A stretch of DNA of 64,000 nucleotides, taken from contig NC_068974.1 in NCBI RefSeq assembly GCF_016808095.1, forward strand, positions 12,586,001 to 12,650,000. Reading direction: 5' to 3'. The position numbers were made by a program, and so were the translations under genes. Below the pieces are notes generated by a model that was given only the letters and a program-made list of their open reading frames with translations, was not told the DNA's origin and made no database searches. Below, in pieces: positions 32,970 to 45,604 of this stretch (position 1 is its first letter; each line of letters opens with the position of its first letter). This DNA comes from Vigna angularis. Taxonomy: Eukaryota; Streptophyta; Magnoliopsida; Fabales; Fabaceae.

Positions 32970-35518
32970 TGTCACGTCCCAATAATTACACTGCTGAGTC
33001 ACCACTGTGCTTCCATTAATGCACCGTGACACGCACACCCTTCCATTAAAACGCACTCACGCTCACATTGCATGCATGCTGACAAGTGTCACTTTGGAAC
33101 GTTCTAAATAGTTAGTGGGATCCAAGTGGCAGCACGCGAATGGACGTTCGTCCTACGTGGGAAGAGAAAATTAATTTCTCTGAAAAACTCTTCCCTTTCC
33201 GTCTGCACACTTCATCTTCTTCCCCAAACTCTTGCTTCCAAATTCTCTGCCTTCTCTCTAGAGACCTTTCTTCTTCTCTCTTCTGTAACTCATCATTCTG
33301 CACTCCGATCACGTTTCAGAGCCGTGAGGACGATCACTGCACCAAGAGCTCCAGATTGAACCGAACAACTTACAGTTCTGGTAAGTTTTCTTTGGACGCT
33401 CGTTTCTGGAAGTTCCTGCAAACCCTATCCCGTTGCATGCAATGGCGTGGACTAAGTCCTTCCATTTTTCTTTGGTTAGTTTAGTTGGAAAGCGTAAGTG
33501 AAACGTTGAGAGAGTCTCGGTTAGACGAATCAAGATCCACTCAGTTTAGGACGTTCACTACAATCCGGGTAAGGGAAGCTTATTAGATTTAATTCATGTG
33601 ATCTCTGTACTGCATGTGCGGGTGTGAAGTTTGAAAATATGATTATGATTCTGAGATAATATATGAAAAAGTGATGCATGTATGTACTGAGAATTGTATG
33701 CTTGAGTATAGGAATGAATCTGTAAAGTTGTATGTCGTATGATCTTGGTATTGGATGATTGGATATGATTTTTAATTCAACGCTTGAGAAGTATGAGATA
33801 TGTTATGATATGATTAAATGAATGTAAGTATACTGGAAAATATGGTTACTGTATGTGTAATGTAAATATGAAAATCATATGAAAATGAACGTTCGTCATC
33901 GTACGGTCATATACCGTTCGGTTCCTTTTAAAAATGACTTAGAGTGAGATTCCTTCATACGGAAAAAGGTTGTGTCTTAGAGCGAGCGTCTTCCTTTGAA
34001 ATGCTATTTGAGTGTTCGTCCAAACAGCGCTCGGTCTTACACTGAGCGTTCGTCTTAAGTAGCGCTCGGTCTTACACTGAGCGTTCGTTCTTAATAGCGC
34101 TCGACATTGAAATGAGCGTTCGTCCTAAGTGGCGCTCGGTCTCAGACCGAACGCTCGTCCATTTCCGTAAATTATAATGAGCGAGGATAGCGCTCGTCCT
34201 GAATTCCCATATGCGTTTGTCCTTAAAATCTAAATAGCGTTCGTCCATAAATCTAAACAACGTTCGTCCAATAGTTCTATTGACGTTCGTCCAAGTCCTC
34301 AATGACGTTCGTCCAAAATTCATTAAAAGCCATTTTAGCGCTCGGTCATTGACTGGTGGTTTGTCTTCTGAATTAAATCTTGGTCAATTTATTTATCCAA
34401 ACAACTTGTGATTTTATCTATCCATTGGATTCGCTCAAGTGTTACTGAACTTAGATTTTTCTAAGTATTATTTGGATCTTACTAGAATCAGTTCATTTAA
34501 CTGATTCGAAAGAGTCTTTCTTGGTCTAGCTCTTGACGTTCGTCCTCGTTATGAAGGGGAGTGAGCGTTCGTTCTTTTAAGAAAGTGGAACATAGAATGA
34601 AAATGTATTCAAGAAGATAAATTAAGATGTGCGACCACTATGAGAACTGAAATTGTGATTTTTGATTTTGAACGAGCGTTCCAGGGTGGAACGACTCTTG
34701 GTTGGAAATTGAGATTTGTGAAGTATGAATGTGGCAAGCTTAGCTGGCGGGTCATCCTGATATTCCGTGAGTGCTCGTTCTCAAGTAGAGAGGAGTATGT
34801 CATGCGTGGGAATGGCAGGAGGTCTTAGTCCATAACTGTAACTTGGACAGAACGGACTAACCTCAGGTGGCTGCTGACGAGTATTCCAGCTATCACACCT
34901 GGGTGCATGGACGTCGTAGCTACACAGAATTCATACAGTCCGGACGGTCGTCTAGTATCAGGATTTTTAGATGACATTTACGTATGAATTGAATGAATAT
35001 GTTGTGAACTTACTTGCTGTATTTAGTATATATGAAATGTATGCATTGGCTTGAATTAAATTCAATAAGCTTACCCTGTGTTATTTCTTTGTGTTGTCGT
35101 TCGTCCTTGAACCTCCGTCTTGTCTATGCAATGATCATCCATGTGGATGTGAGCAGATGGGGAGGCGTTACTGGAAGAAACGCTGGAAGAAGAAAATTTG
35201 GAGACGCCAACCTTGTAGAAGTGGAAGTGAAGGCCGAACAGTGAGAGCGTTCGGTTTTAGCCATAGTTGTTAGACTAGCGAGCGTCCGTGAGCGAGCGTT
35301 CTTTTGCCCTTGTAAATATTAGGACGTTCGGCAATAGCCTTTTTGTAAACCGTTCGTCCTCTTTTGTTTTGTAAACGCTCGTTCAATTATATGCATGGTA
35401 GGCCGTTCGGCCATTTTCGTCTTTTAATTTTCTTTTCTTTAAAACTGTTTTGAGTTATTAATATATGTGATTATTCTAAGTATATAGTTGATGACTGTAT
35501 AAATTTTGGGATGTTACA
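32970..35518 (+). repeat. Long solo LTR with GAGCGTTCGTCC repeats
   Basis: 2549 bp starting TGTCACGTCCCAA and ending TTGGGATGTTACA, which are inverted versions of each other. GTGTG is duplicated at 32965-32969 and 35519-35523. There is no internal domain. The middle (33890-34330) is packed with GAGCGTTCGTCC and GCGCTCGGTC variants, which reappear at 34535-34570, 34665, 35095 and 35275-35410. The part near 34770-34830 resembles 39825-39880 in another solo LTR. Confidence 0.88.
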
Positions 35519-35523
35519 GTGTG

Positions 35524-36346
35524 TTATACAAAATTCCATATTTCTCTCATGGATGTTACATTATGCAACATTATTTCTTAGTCTTTGTATTCCACACACA
35601 TTTAAAACCACTAAGTCCTTCTCAATTTTCGTTCTCACGCTTCCACTTTTTGTTAGTTTAATTTCTTGTGAATGTAGGTAATTTCTGTTAGTTGAACTTC
35701 TTTTTCAATCTAACTCCCTTTCCAATTTTTTAAACTTTATCATTAATTTATTTCCTATCTCATCAAAAGACTCAATTTTTTGTCACCTCATTTTGCCAGT
35801 CATTTTTTTTACCAATTATTGTGATAATTTCTTTTCTTACATTTCTACAAGATTATTATATAGCCTGAATTATTAACGAATTTCCTTAAATAGTATAACA
35901 CATAAAAAAAATATTCCACTTTATGTTCTGCTCGGTTTACAAAAAATCCTTTATTATGTGAATATAAATTATATAAATTTAAGTGAAACAATTTAGTGAT
36001 GCAAACTATTACTTGCCACCAACCACACCAATTACCGAAATAAGTTTTCATGTCAAAGCACTACTTTGATTTTATTTATTTTTTCTTTTTTAGTTTTAAA
36101 AGTCATAATAAACTTTTGAAAACAATAAAATGGTTATATATAAAGAAACAGATCATATCTTAAATCATTATATTATCGTGTAACTTTTTTGAAAACCCCT
36201 CCACTTTTTTCTTCTCAATTTCTATCAATCAATAGATATACGTTTTCCATTACAATTTTATTTATTTTTCCATAATTTTTATTTTGTTTTTTATTCCACT
36301 TCTGTATATTTTTTATTCACATTTCCGTCCCAAAAGTAGCTTTCAC
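35524..36346. other. AT-rich intergenic sequence
   Basis: No credible gene or repeat boundary recognised. Confidence 0.5.
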
Positions 36347-36356
36347 ATTTTTATTA

Positions 36357-37807
36357 GGTTTAATAGCCAATTTTGTCCTTAGTTTCGTTGATAAATCTCA
36401 ATTTAGTCCCTCGTTTTAAAAGTGTTTGAAATAGGTCCTTAATTTAAAATTTTTGATTCAAATTAGTCCCTTTCCGTTAAATATAACCAAACGGCGTTAA
36501 TGGATTGATGATCTGGCATAATGCAGTGGTGACGTGTTACGAAGTTAAAGTTGAGCTGGATATTAAAGATTGCGTATTTGAAATTGGGGAAAAATTGATT
36601 TTAGGGCATTTTCGTTTCTACGAGATTAGGGCATAGTTCTTCACCTACATTGCATAGAGTTGTTCACCTCCACTGCGAACACAGTACAATTGCTCTTCTT
36701 GTTTATCTTCTTTTCGATTATGTTGTTGTTTTGGGTTTCGATTTGAGTGTTTTGTGTTGGCAATAGTGTGGTGGTTCGTGGTTGGCGAAGAGGTGTTCCC
36801 TCTTTCGGAGTTGCTTGAGGAAGTGTTTAACGACCCGAGACGAAACCAGCGAACACGCCACCACTGATTGTGCCTCTGCCATCGCGAGAGCGACGACCAC
36901 CATGACGTAGTGCCGTCGTGACGCAACGTCACTCCTGTTGTCTCGAGCAACCCAACAGCTGCGAAGCACCAGATCTCGCAAACGTATCTAAGTTGTTGTC
37001 ATTCACGAGCGAAGTTGTTTCTGCATTGGCAACGAAAGACGTTGCCAATCGAAGAAGGAGTCGCGTCTTCACTAGAGGAAACTATCGCAACTCTGACAAC
37101 CATTGTTGCACGAGAATCCCATCGCAGACGAAACAGGCCAGCTTGAAAACCCAAACCACCGCGACCTAGTTCTCCTCCGTGACAAAAAACGCAAATGGAG
37201 AAGAAGAAAACCATTGAACCAGAAATCAGAATGCAAAGGCCATAAGCGTGGTGAAGAACACCGAAGGAGATGAAGTGAGTTTCGCAAAACAGAGGTGCGA
37301 CACACTAGAAGGCCAAGAATCATTCCAAATTTTAGGGTTCATAAGCTTAGGGTTTCAAATTGGGAATTTTCCCTTTCTGATTTTAATTAGGGTTCTTAAT
37401 TTAAGGTTTTATGAATAATTAAAATTGCATAAACATAAATGGATTCTTAATTAAAAAAAAAGTCCATATTTTCTTAATTAAAATCAACATTTATGAAATT
37501 GATTACATAAGCAATTCATAAAAGGTAATCAGTGGTATCAGAAAAAAGGGTAACATTTATTAGGATTAAAAAAACCCTACAATTCATAACCTAATATCCC
37601 AAAATCAAAATGCCTTAAATAAAAAACGACATGTCACCATTGCATTGTGCCAGATCATCACTTCATTAACGTCATTTGGTTATATTTAACAGAAGAGACT
37701 AATTTGAATCAAAATTTTGAAAGTGAGGACCTAATTCAAACACTTTTAAAACGAGGGACTAAATTGAGATTTGTCAACGAAATTGTGAACAAAATTAGCT
37801 ATTAAAC
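36357..37807. mobile_element. MULE-like element with long inverted ends
   Basis: About 180 bp at each end are inverted copies (left 36357-36540, right 37628-37807), both starting GTTTAATAGC and containing CTCAATTTAGTCCCTCG. The 10-bp duplication ATTTTTATTA is exact (36347-36356 and 37808-37817). Long inverted ends and a 9-11-bp duplication fit Mutator-like elements. The interior (36640-37330) is more GC-rich than its ends and has no transposase; it may be captured sequence. Confidence 0.85.
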
Positions 37808-38041
37808 ATTTTTATTACTTTGGATTTGAAACTGGAAACGTGTTCCCAAACACGCGCTATTGTCAAAGTCCATTACAATTAGTGGTATTTTAGGTAACTC
37901 CTCGTAATACAAAAAAGTAAGAGTATAATATAATATTAGTGTTAGATTGATGGTTTCTAAACTTAGTGTTATGTGTAAAGTACATTAAAACTAATATAAA
38001 TATATATATTTTTATATGATTTTTTGGAATAATATTATTCT

Positions 38042-38044
<3 letters not shown>

Positions 38045-38102
<58 letters not shown>
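38045..38102. repeat. (TA)n microsatellite
   Basis: Nearly pure alternating AT over about 58 bases. Confidence 0.97.
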
Positions 38103-38105
<3 letters not shown>

Positions 38106-38182
38106 AAATTGTTGAATTTCTTTTATAAAACTCATGGTAGATAGAAACTAAAAAAATTCAATAATCATGACATCACATGAAA

Positions 38183-40485
38183 TGTAAGAACTTAGAAAAT
38201 AGAGTATTGGATTTGATAGGTGTTTTAAAATAATGAAACTGAGTATTTTAAAGTTAAAATAATTTAGTAATATAAATAGAATTTCTTAAACTCGTCTTAT
38301 TATCTAAAATACTCGTATTCTCTCTAAAAAAATTTTTGAGTTATCTCTTCCTTCTCTCAACAAATTTTAATTCATCGATCATTTGTTGGATGATCAGAAA
38401 GTGTTTAGGAGATCTCCGTAGTGCGTTCTCCAACATCTACCGATCAGATTCTAATATAGAGTAAGTAAGTTTCGGGTCATTTTTCCTTTACACTTAGTTT
38501 GAGATTATGCATAGGGATCCATTCTCGTGTGTGCTACTTACCTCTCTTTCCTAGTTCCTTGTGGATCAGAGGTTCTAAGGACTCTCTTCGATCACAATTC
38601 TATGTTCTATAGGTGTTTCTAGGATTCCTTGAGCCTGAAGCAAGGTAGGTGAGTTGTCTAGAGTTGTAGTAGTTCTCCTTAAGATAAGGGAAACTAGTGT
38701 TTTATTTTAGTTAAAATATAAAGTACGAATTGTTACTTAATGGTGTATGAAACTAATGCATGTTGAAGGTTATGACTAAATTGATTGTTCTATGATTGAG
38801 TGAGTTGGAGTGAATATACTTGATTGAATGATATTGGTATGCTTTTGATGATTTGTGTAGAATTAGTTGTTGTCATGAAATCTGTTGTATTGAAATTGGT
38901 GGTGTCAAGTTGAGTAAAGATGTTGAAGGGAAAGAATTATGTGGAATTATAGGTCATTTTAATATAAAATGGAGGTTTTTAGAAGTGAGGATCTAAGGAG
39001 AGAAACGAAAACTTAGAACATATGGTAGGATCAATTGAGATTTGTTGGGACCTTGAGTTATTAATAATTTGATATGGAAATGAGTATGAGTTGTTGGGGT
39101 GGTTCTGAGAAGGTTTTAAGTCCAATTTTAGAGGCTTTGGATAGTGAAATTTTGATGTAGTAGGTTTGAGCGGAAAACAGAGAGTTTGGGATCTGGTGTT
39201 AGACCATTTTTGACTTGTTTGGACTCCCAGGATGTTTAACTTTGCATGATAATAGGTAAAAGAGTTTAGGTAGGTTAGAGTGAGTAAAATTGGTGTCAGG
39301 TATCCATTTTAAGTTAGAAACATGTTCCTAAAGTATTTTATAGGTCTAGGAAATCATATAAACCATGTAAATAGGCATAAAGGGCATCCAAGGCTAGAAA
39401 ATAAGGGTGGGGAGTGTTCTGGTGTGGCGCTCAACGACTCTTAATGGGGCCTGAGCACCAGAATTATGAGAGGTCTGGCACCCAACTACAAGGGAGTGGT
39501 GCTCAGGTGCTAGAATTGCGAAGAGAATGGCGCTTAGCGGCAAAAGGGTGCTGCTCAACGCCACTCTACAGGGTGTTCTTCCTTTGTTTTCCAGTTATGT
39601 GTCTTTTATGGTTGCTTCTGAATAATTAAATGAATCTCATGACATGTTTTGGTATGTTTTATGATGTAGTATCAATGATTTGAATGAGAATTGATGTATG
39701 TTTCAAAGTGTGATGAATTAAGAGTTTCTAAGGAGAAATTTTAAGTGTGGTATCAAGTGTTGTTGGTATGAATGTAGAGAGCTCAGTCTTGGGGGTTATA
39801 TTGACACTTTAATGATCATTCATTCTCAATTAGAGAGGAGTGATACATGTGGTGAAAGTAGCAGGAGGTCTTAGTTTAGGTGTTTCCAGTATGGTCTAAG
39901 ATGCGGTATAGACAAACCTTGTGAGTGTGGTAGGGTGAAACCCATTGGCAATGACTCTATAAAGCATTAGATGCCACCACAAGTACATGACTCGTCATAG
40001 CTCGACATTCATACTAAATCTGAATAGTCTAGTTTAAGCCTTTGGCATGATTAAGATGATTGATCTATTTTATGATAATTGTGATATATGCATGACTGTT
40101 AATATATTTATTAAGATTAGTTTTGTATCACTAGTTTACCCTTCTATTGTTGTTTGCTTGTATGTTGTTTGTTTCTCTTTGGCAATGATCACCTTATTGG
40201 TGTTAGTAGAGGGGGATGATATATTAGTGGAGTAGGTATTAGGTGACGAGGGCTCTAACATGCAGTGGAGATTAGACTAGCTTAACCTTGTTCTTTTGAA
40301 GAACTTCTTTCTAGATGTATATGTTTTTAATCTAAAATCATTTGTATATATATTTTGATTTATGGTTATACTTTTTGGATAATTGTAATGATTATTTTAT
40401 ACCTTACTTTCTGTTAACTGTTCTTATTTTATTAACGGTGTAACATTCCTTAATAGTGTTTAAGACTATAAATTGAGATGTTACA
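38183..40485 (+). repeat. Long solo LTR related to 32970-35518
   Basis: 2303 bp starting TGTAAGAACTTAG and ending TTGAGATGTTACA. TGAAA is duplicated at 38178-38182 and 40486-40490. The segment 39825-39880 (AGAGAGGAGTGA, AGCAGGAGGTCTTAGT) matches the same section of the other long solo LTR. At 39418-39560 it carries motifs such as TGGCGCTCAACG, GTGCTCAGGTGC and GCTCAACGCCAC, like those in the Athila-like LTRs. No internal domain. Confidence 0.87.
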
Positions 40486-40490
40486 TGAAA

Positions 40491-40925
40491 CATGTCATAA
40501 GATAATAAAGAAATACAAATACATAAAAGAACAAACCAAACTCTTATGAAAGAAATATATAAGAACGTTCTCCACAAAAATCTATACTAATTTACACAAA
40601 TGGAGTGAAAATCTATTATGAAAAAAGAAAAGAAAAGAGAGTCAAGAGTGATAGTAGAGGACATTGTACTAATACCATTTATATTTCAAGCTTATATATC
40701 TTGTTTCATAGAAGTCAACTTATCTACATAATTAATGTCTGTTTTAAAAATATGAGATGTCTTGAACTTCGTATTTTTACGAGTTTTTAAATATTTTCTT
40801 CATATTTTCCTAAGATACTGAGAAATTATATGTAGAGAAGAAAAAAAAATTCATAACAAAGTAAAAACACAACTATATACAACAAATCAAGAATACTAAA
40901 TTGTCATAATAGCCTCATGATCTTA
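40491..40925. other. AT-rich intergenic sequence
   Basis: No gene or element ends recognised. Confidence 0.5.
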
Positions 40926-40928
40926 GCT

Positions 40929-41035
40929 AAAGGTGTCAAAACTGGTTCCAACTCGTCAACCAACCTAGGTCACCACAAGTTTGAATCGGATTGGGTTGAA
41001 AACAAAATCATATTTTTTTAAAGGTAAGTCAAATT
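40929..41035 (+). mobile_element. Truncated end of a hAT-like MITE
   Basis: Starts TAAAGGTGTCAAAACTGG, close to the end sequence of the MITE at 15652-16205, followed by the same CCAACCTAGGTC and GGATTGGGTTG style. The other end is absent, probably lost at the junction with the TRIM cluster. Confidence 0.5.
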
Positions 41036-41039
41036 CAAC

Positions 41040-41864
41040 TTGACTCCCTTTTGTTAAAAGGTGGATTTTAAGTCTAACTCAATCTTACAAAATTGGCTTC
41101 TAAAGTGAAGTTTGCACCCATTTATATATTATGAATTGGCTTTATCTCAAGTCGACGTACGACTTTCAAAACATTCCTTCACGCCAAAGTATATATATCT
41201 TGTGCGTGAGACTAGACAATGGATGGTTTGATAGTAGCCTGATAGCAGGTGGAACAATAAACCCAATAAACATTAATCTCTTTAGGATATCCTTTAACTC
41301 ATAACTCTACCATGTTAAGAACTAGACTTCAAAGTCTATTATATTGTTCCACTCGTTATCAGGCCACCATCAGATCACCCATCGTCTAGTCCCACACACG
41401 AGATGTATTATCTCGACATCGGAGGGTGTGTTGGAAGTCCTACATCGACTATAGATAAGGTCAATTCAAAATATATAAGTGGGTGCAAACATGTTTATTT
41501 GGTTTATTGTTCCACATGTTATCGGACCATCCATTGTCTAGTCCATCGCACGAGATGTATATACCTCAGCGTGAGGAGGGTGTTGGAAGTCCTACATCGA
41601 CTAAAGATAAGACCAATTCATAATATATAAGTGGATGCAAACTTCATCTTACAAACTGATTTTGTAAGATTGAGTTGGGCTTAAAATTCACTTCTTAACA
41701 TAGTATCAAAATCTATCTCCTAGCAAAATTTTTGTCATATCTATTGTTCTACCCACTATCGGATTATCCATTGTCTAGTCTCACACAAAATATGTATATA
41801 TTTCAGTGTGAGAGAGGTATGTTGAAAGTCCTACATGAAATAAAGATAAGACTAATTCGTAATA

Positions 41865-41867
<3 letters not shown>
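41040..41867. mobile_element. TRIM-type miniature LTR element cluster with an inverted copy
   Basis: A 120-bp LTR at 41581-41700 starts TGTTGGAAGTCCTACATCGA and ends CTTCTTAACA. The next bases, TAGTATCAAAATCTATC, resemble the initiator-Met primer site. Before it, GCGTGAGGAGGG looks like a polypurine tract. Partial forward LTR copies start at 41432 and 41819, with internal-domain sequence (CCATTGTCTAGTC) between them. A reverse-strand copy lies at about 41050-41185, making an inverted arrangement around 41270-41340. No coding capacity, as expected for TRIMs. Confidence 0.75.
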
Positions 41868-41898
<31 letters not shown>

Positions 41899-41975
41899 CA
41901 TACATATATATATATATACATACATATATATATATATACATACATATATATATATATACATACATATATATATAT

Positions 41976-42024
<49 letters not shown>
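41862..42024. repeat. (AT)n / (ACATAC) microsatellite with 30-bp higher order
   Basis: Alternating AT is interrupted by ACATACAT about every 30 bases (41902, 41932, 41962 and so on). It truncates the last TRIM copy. Confidence 0.93.
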
Positions 42025-42801
42025 GGGGTTTGCTAATCTATGTAAGCTCTTTTTTCAATTGGTACATTTTAGCAAAATGTACCAAGTTTTAGTAAACAAA
42101 AAAATTCTTATTCATAAAAAAAGACATACTTTAAACACAGAGATATTTTAATAATTTTTATTTTTAATTTAAAATAAAAAAATAAAAAAAAATCAGAAAC
42201 ACTCACCTTCCTCACTTATTCAATTTTTTTTTCTCTTATCTTAGTCCTTTCTCTCATCACACATACAGCAATCTACGACATCGTAATTTGTTGTTTTTCC
42301 TCTTGTTTATTTATTAGTCACTTTAATAACAAAATATCACTACATGGTTATGGCCACAAACAAGATACATCATCACACATACATCACATTGCAAAATGGC
42401 AAAAGCTTCGACCATGATGTCTAACCAATCCAGGTTGCACTTTTTTTAATATCAAGTGCTCATTCATTCCAAAAACAAGACTAGAAAGCAAAGTTGAATC
42501 CGCTGCCAATTAAGATTGCAAATTTGGATTTTCCAGTTTTTAAATCCATATAAACAAAATGGAAATTTGAGCTGGAAAATGGATTAAAACACATATCAAA
42601 ATGAAAAACAAATTTTAAGAAATGAAAGAGAAAAGATTAAAAGGAATGAGAAATGAAAAAGAGGTAAATCAGAGCTCGGAGATTTCTTGTTTTTTTTAGT
42701 TTTAAAAATAAAAATTATTCAAATATTTTTTACCTTAAAACTTAAAATTTATAATATATGAAATTATTTTTATCAACTAAAATTTGATAAAATATGCTAA
42801 A

Positions 42802-42855
<54 letters not shown>

Positions 42856-43449
42856 AAGTTTTTATATTCAACCAATAATGTCATTAAATAGAATTGAATA
42901 AATTTATTTCTTAATTGTACATTTTTTAATGAATTAAGTAAACAATTATTATATAAATTAATGTTATAAAAGTCTCATTATATTTTAGTAATCCATCTGT
43001 CTCATATTTTTCAAATTGAATGCAAGTTTAGAAAACTTAAAGTACATTTAAAGTGTGAACGGTTTTTATATAGTAAAAATTTATGCGTGGAGATTTAAAC
43101 TAAACCTACGCATAATGAGCTCTAATAATAGTATTATTAATTTCGCTAGTCAATTTTTTCAATTTCCGACAAAGAAAGAAAAAAAATATTAATTGACTAT
43201 TTATTATTTATTGAGTAAAACAAACAAAACAGTTTTAATAATAAAAACACTTATAGAAAATTTAAAAGATGGCTTACAAAGAGAAAAGAAAGAAATTTGT
43301 GAAAAGTTGTTTTTGTAAGAAAAAGAAAGAAAAAAACCAACACTCTTGTTTGTTTCGTCAATTCTGAGGTAAAAGAAAGTAAGAGAAAGAGACAGAGAGA
43401 TTCACACACCTGCTTTCAATTTCGGCTGAAAGAGTGAGAGAAAGTTGCA
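42025..43449 (+). promoter_or_regulatory. Upstream region and leader of the metacaspase gene
   Basis: AT-rich, with a (TA)n run at 42803-42852. The last 70 bases before the ATG are GA-rich (AAAGAAAGTAAGAGAAAGAG) and look like a plant 5' leader. I cannot place a TATA box or start site with confidence. Confidence 0.4.
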
Positions 43450-45604
43450 ATGGCGAAAAAGGCAGTGTTGATCGGAATCAACTACCCGGGCACCAAGGCG
43501 GAGCTGAAAGGTTGCATAAACGACGTGTGGCGGATGCACCAGTGCCTCGTCGAGCGTTACGGCTTCTCCGAAGACAACATCACCGTGTTGATCGACACGG
43601 AGAAATCGTACACGGAGCCGACGGGGAAGAACATCCGGTCGGCGTTGACCTCGCTGGTCCGATCGGCGGAGCCCGGAGACGTGTTCTTCGTGCACTACAG
43701 CGGACACGGAACGCGTCTTCCTGCGGAAACGGGAGAGGATGATGACACTGGATTTGATGAATGCATTGTTCCTGCTGATATGAACCTCATCACTGGTTGG
43801 TCAACGTTTTTGCATGTTTTAACGTTTTGCTTTTCAAACGTTTTCTAAAATATTTTTTTCCGTGCAAAAGTAAATAAATCTCTATGTATAATCTATTAAA
43901 TTTTGAAAGTTATTTTCGAAACCAAAAATAGTTAACTCTGCTGCAAGATAATTTTTCATTTTCTTATCTGTTTTCTTTTGTTTGATCTCTCTAACTTGGC
44001 CTTTGGTCGTAAATAAGAGGGGAAAAAATGAGTGAAACTGTTCTGTTATTTTTTACTTTATTTTCTTTATTCATCTTCTTATTTTTCCTTTGTTTTCAAT
44101 CAAACATTTTTAATTTCTGTTATTTTCACAGATTTTCATTTTTTTTTCGTTTTCATCATTTCTATTTTCCTAAAAGATATAGCTTGTGTATTCATAAAGA
44201 AACAATCAGTACTCAAAAAGAAAATATTAATTTATCCTTTAAAGCAGCATGTTTTGCAACTGAGACATTTTTACTGTCTTTTATTTAATTAAATGATCCA
44301 TTCAAATTTTATTTTTTATATTCCTGTTTTTTTTATATATGATGAAGAGATCAGGAAAGAATACGCGTGAAATATACTTAACATTTAGGGAACAATTATT
44401 GTAGGAAATAGTGCAGAATGATGATGATATTATTACTTTGTAACGGGCTTGGATTTTTCAGAAACGAGTCAAAATTTGGACTATGTTGATCGGTTTCAAG
44501 TAAAACTGAATAACTTGTGCATTTTAGTGGCAGAAACAAGCATTGAAACCCCGAGTCATGATTTTTCTCAGACCCACCCTTTTTCCCGTGCCAAATCCAT
44601 TATCAATTGTGGTTATTAGGATGCTTTTTAGTAGAGTAACACTGGCAGGTTAACAGTTTTCCGGGAAATAATAAAGTATTTGTGTACATTTAACAGATGA
44701 TGATTTCAGGGAATTTGTTGAGGGGGTCCCTAGTGATTGTAAGCTCACAATAGTATCAGATTCTTGCCATAGTGGTGGCCTAATTGACGGAGCTAAGGAG
44801 CAGATAGGAAATAGTACGAAGAGAGATGAGCAACATTCTGGTTCTGGCTTTGGTTTGTCCAGTTTTCTACGTCGTACTGCGGAGGATGCCATTGAGTCTC
44901 GTGGAATTCATATTCCTTCAGCATTGCGCCATCATAGACACAAGCATGATGATGAAACTGATGATAGGGACATTGAACTTCCACATGAGCAGTATGGCCA
45001 TGTAAAAAATAGGTCATTGCCACTTTCTACTGTCATAGAGATACTGAAGCAGAAAACTGGAAAAAGTGATATCGATGTTGGGAAATTGAGACTTTCACTT
45101 TACGATATTTTTGGGGAAGATGCTAGCCCTAAAGTAAAGAAGTTCATGAAGGTTATATTGAACAAACTCCAACACGGGGATGGTGGAAGTGACAAACACG
45201 GTGGAATCTTGGGGTTGGTGGGTAGTCTTGCCCAAGAGTTTATCAAGCAAAAGCTGGATGCTAATGATAATGGATATGCAAAACCTGCCATGGAAACACA
45301 GGTAGACAGTAAGTATGAAGCGTATGCTGGATCAACAAAGCCTCGTCTTCCAGACGGTGGAATTCTGTTGAGCGGTTGTCAGACTGATCAGACCTCTGCA
45401 GATGCAAGTCCAGCCGGTAATGCTGCCAATGCTTACGGAGCTTTCAGCAATGCAATACAGGCTATAATTGAGGAGACACGTGGTGCAGTCACAAATCAAG
45501 AACTTGTTTTGAAGGCAAGAGAGAAGCTTAAGAGAGGAGGTTTCACCCAAAGACCAGGACTCTACTGCAGTGATCACCATGTTGATGGTTCTTTCGTGTG
45601 TTGA
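43450..45604 (+). CDS. Type II metacaspase (MC4/MC5-like), two exons
   Basis: A Ca2+-dependent cysteine protease cleaving after Arg or Lys, acting in the cytosol in wound and cell-death responses (family knowledge). Exon 1 is 43450-43795, intron 43796-44696 (GTTGG...AACAG), exon 2 44697-45604; together 417 codons plus stop, the usual length. Joining in phase gives [10 protein letters not shown]. The catalytic His is H86 in [10 protein letters not shown] and the catalytic Cys is C139 in DSCHSGG. A long linker (residues 150-220) separates p20 from p10, defining type II; basic residues near 219-221 lie where Arabidopsis MC4 self-cleaves. The p10 part includes [14 protein letters not shown]. No stop, shift or missing residue was seen. 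It is convergent with the FGT1-like gene. Confidence 0.95.

Noticed and set aside
34072..34323. Minus-strand open frame of 83 codons
   Set aside because: It is a translation of the GAGCGTTCGTCC motif cluster in a solo LTR.
36645..37323. Several overlapping open frames in the MULE-like interior
   Set aside because: None has a family motif. Kept only as a possible captured fragment, not called as genes.
37890..38135. Open frame of Tyr-Ile repeats
   Set aside because: Translation of the (TA)n microsatellite.
41732..42025. Open frames of Tyr-Ile-His repeats on both strands
   Set aside because: Translation of the AT/ACATAC microsatellite.
43402..43707. Minus-strand open frame over metacaspase exon 1
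   Set aside because: Opposite a clear exon with catalytic His motif and GC-rich codons; mirror frame.
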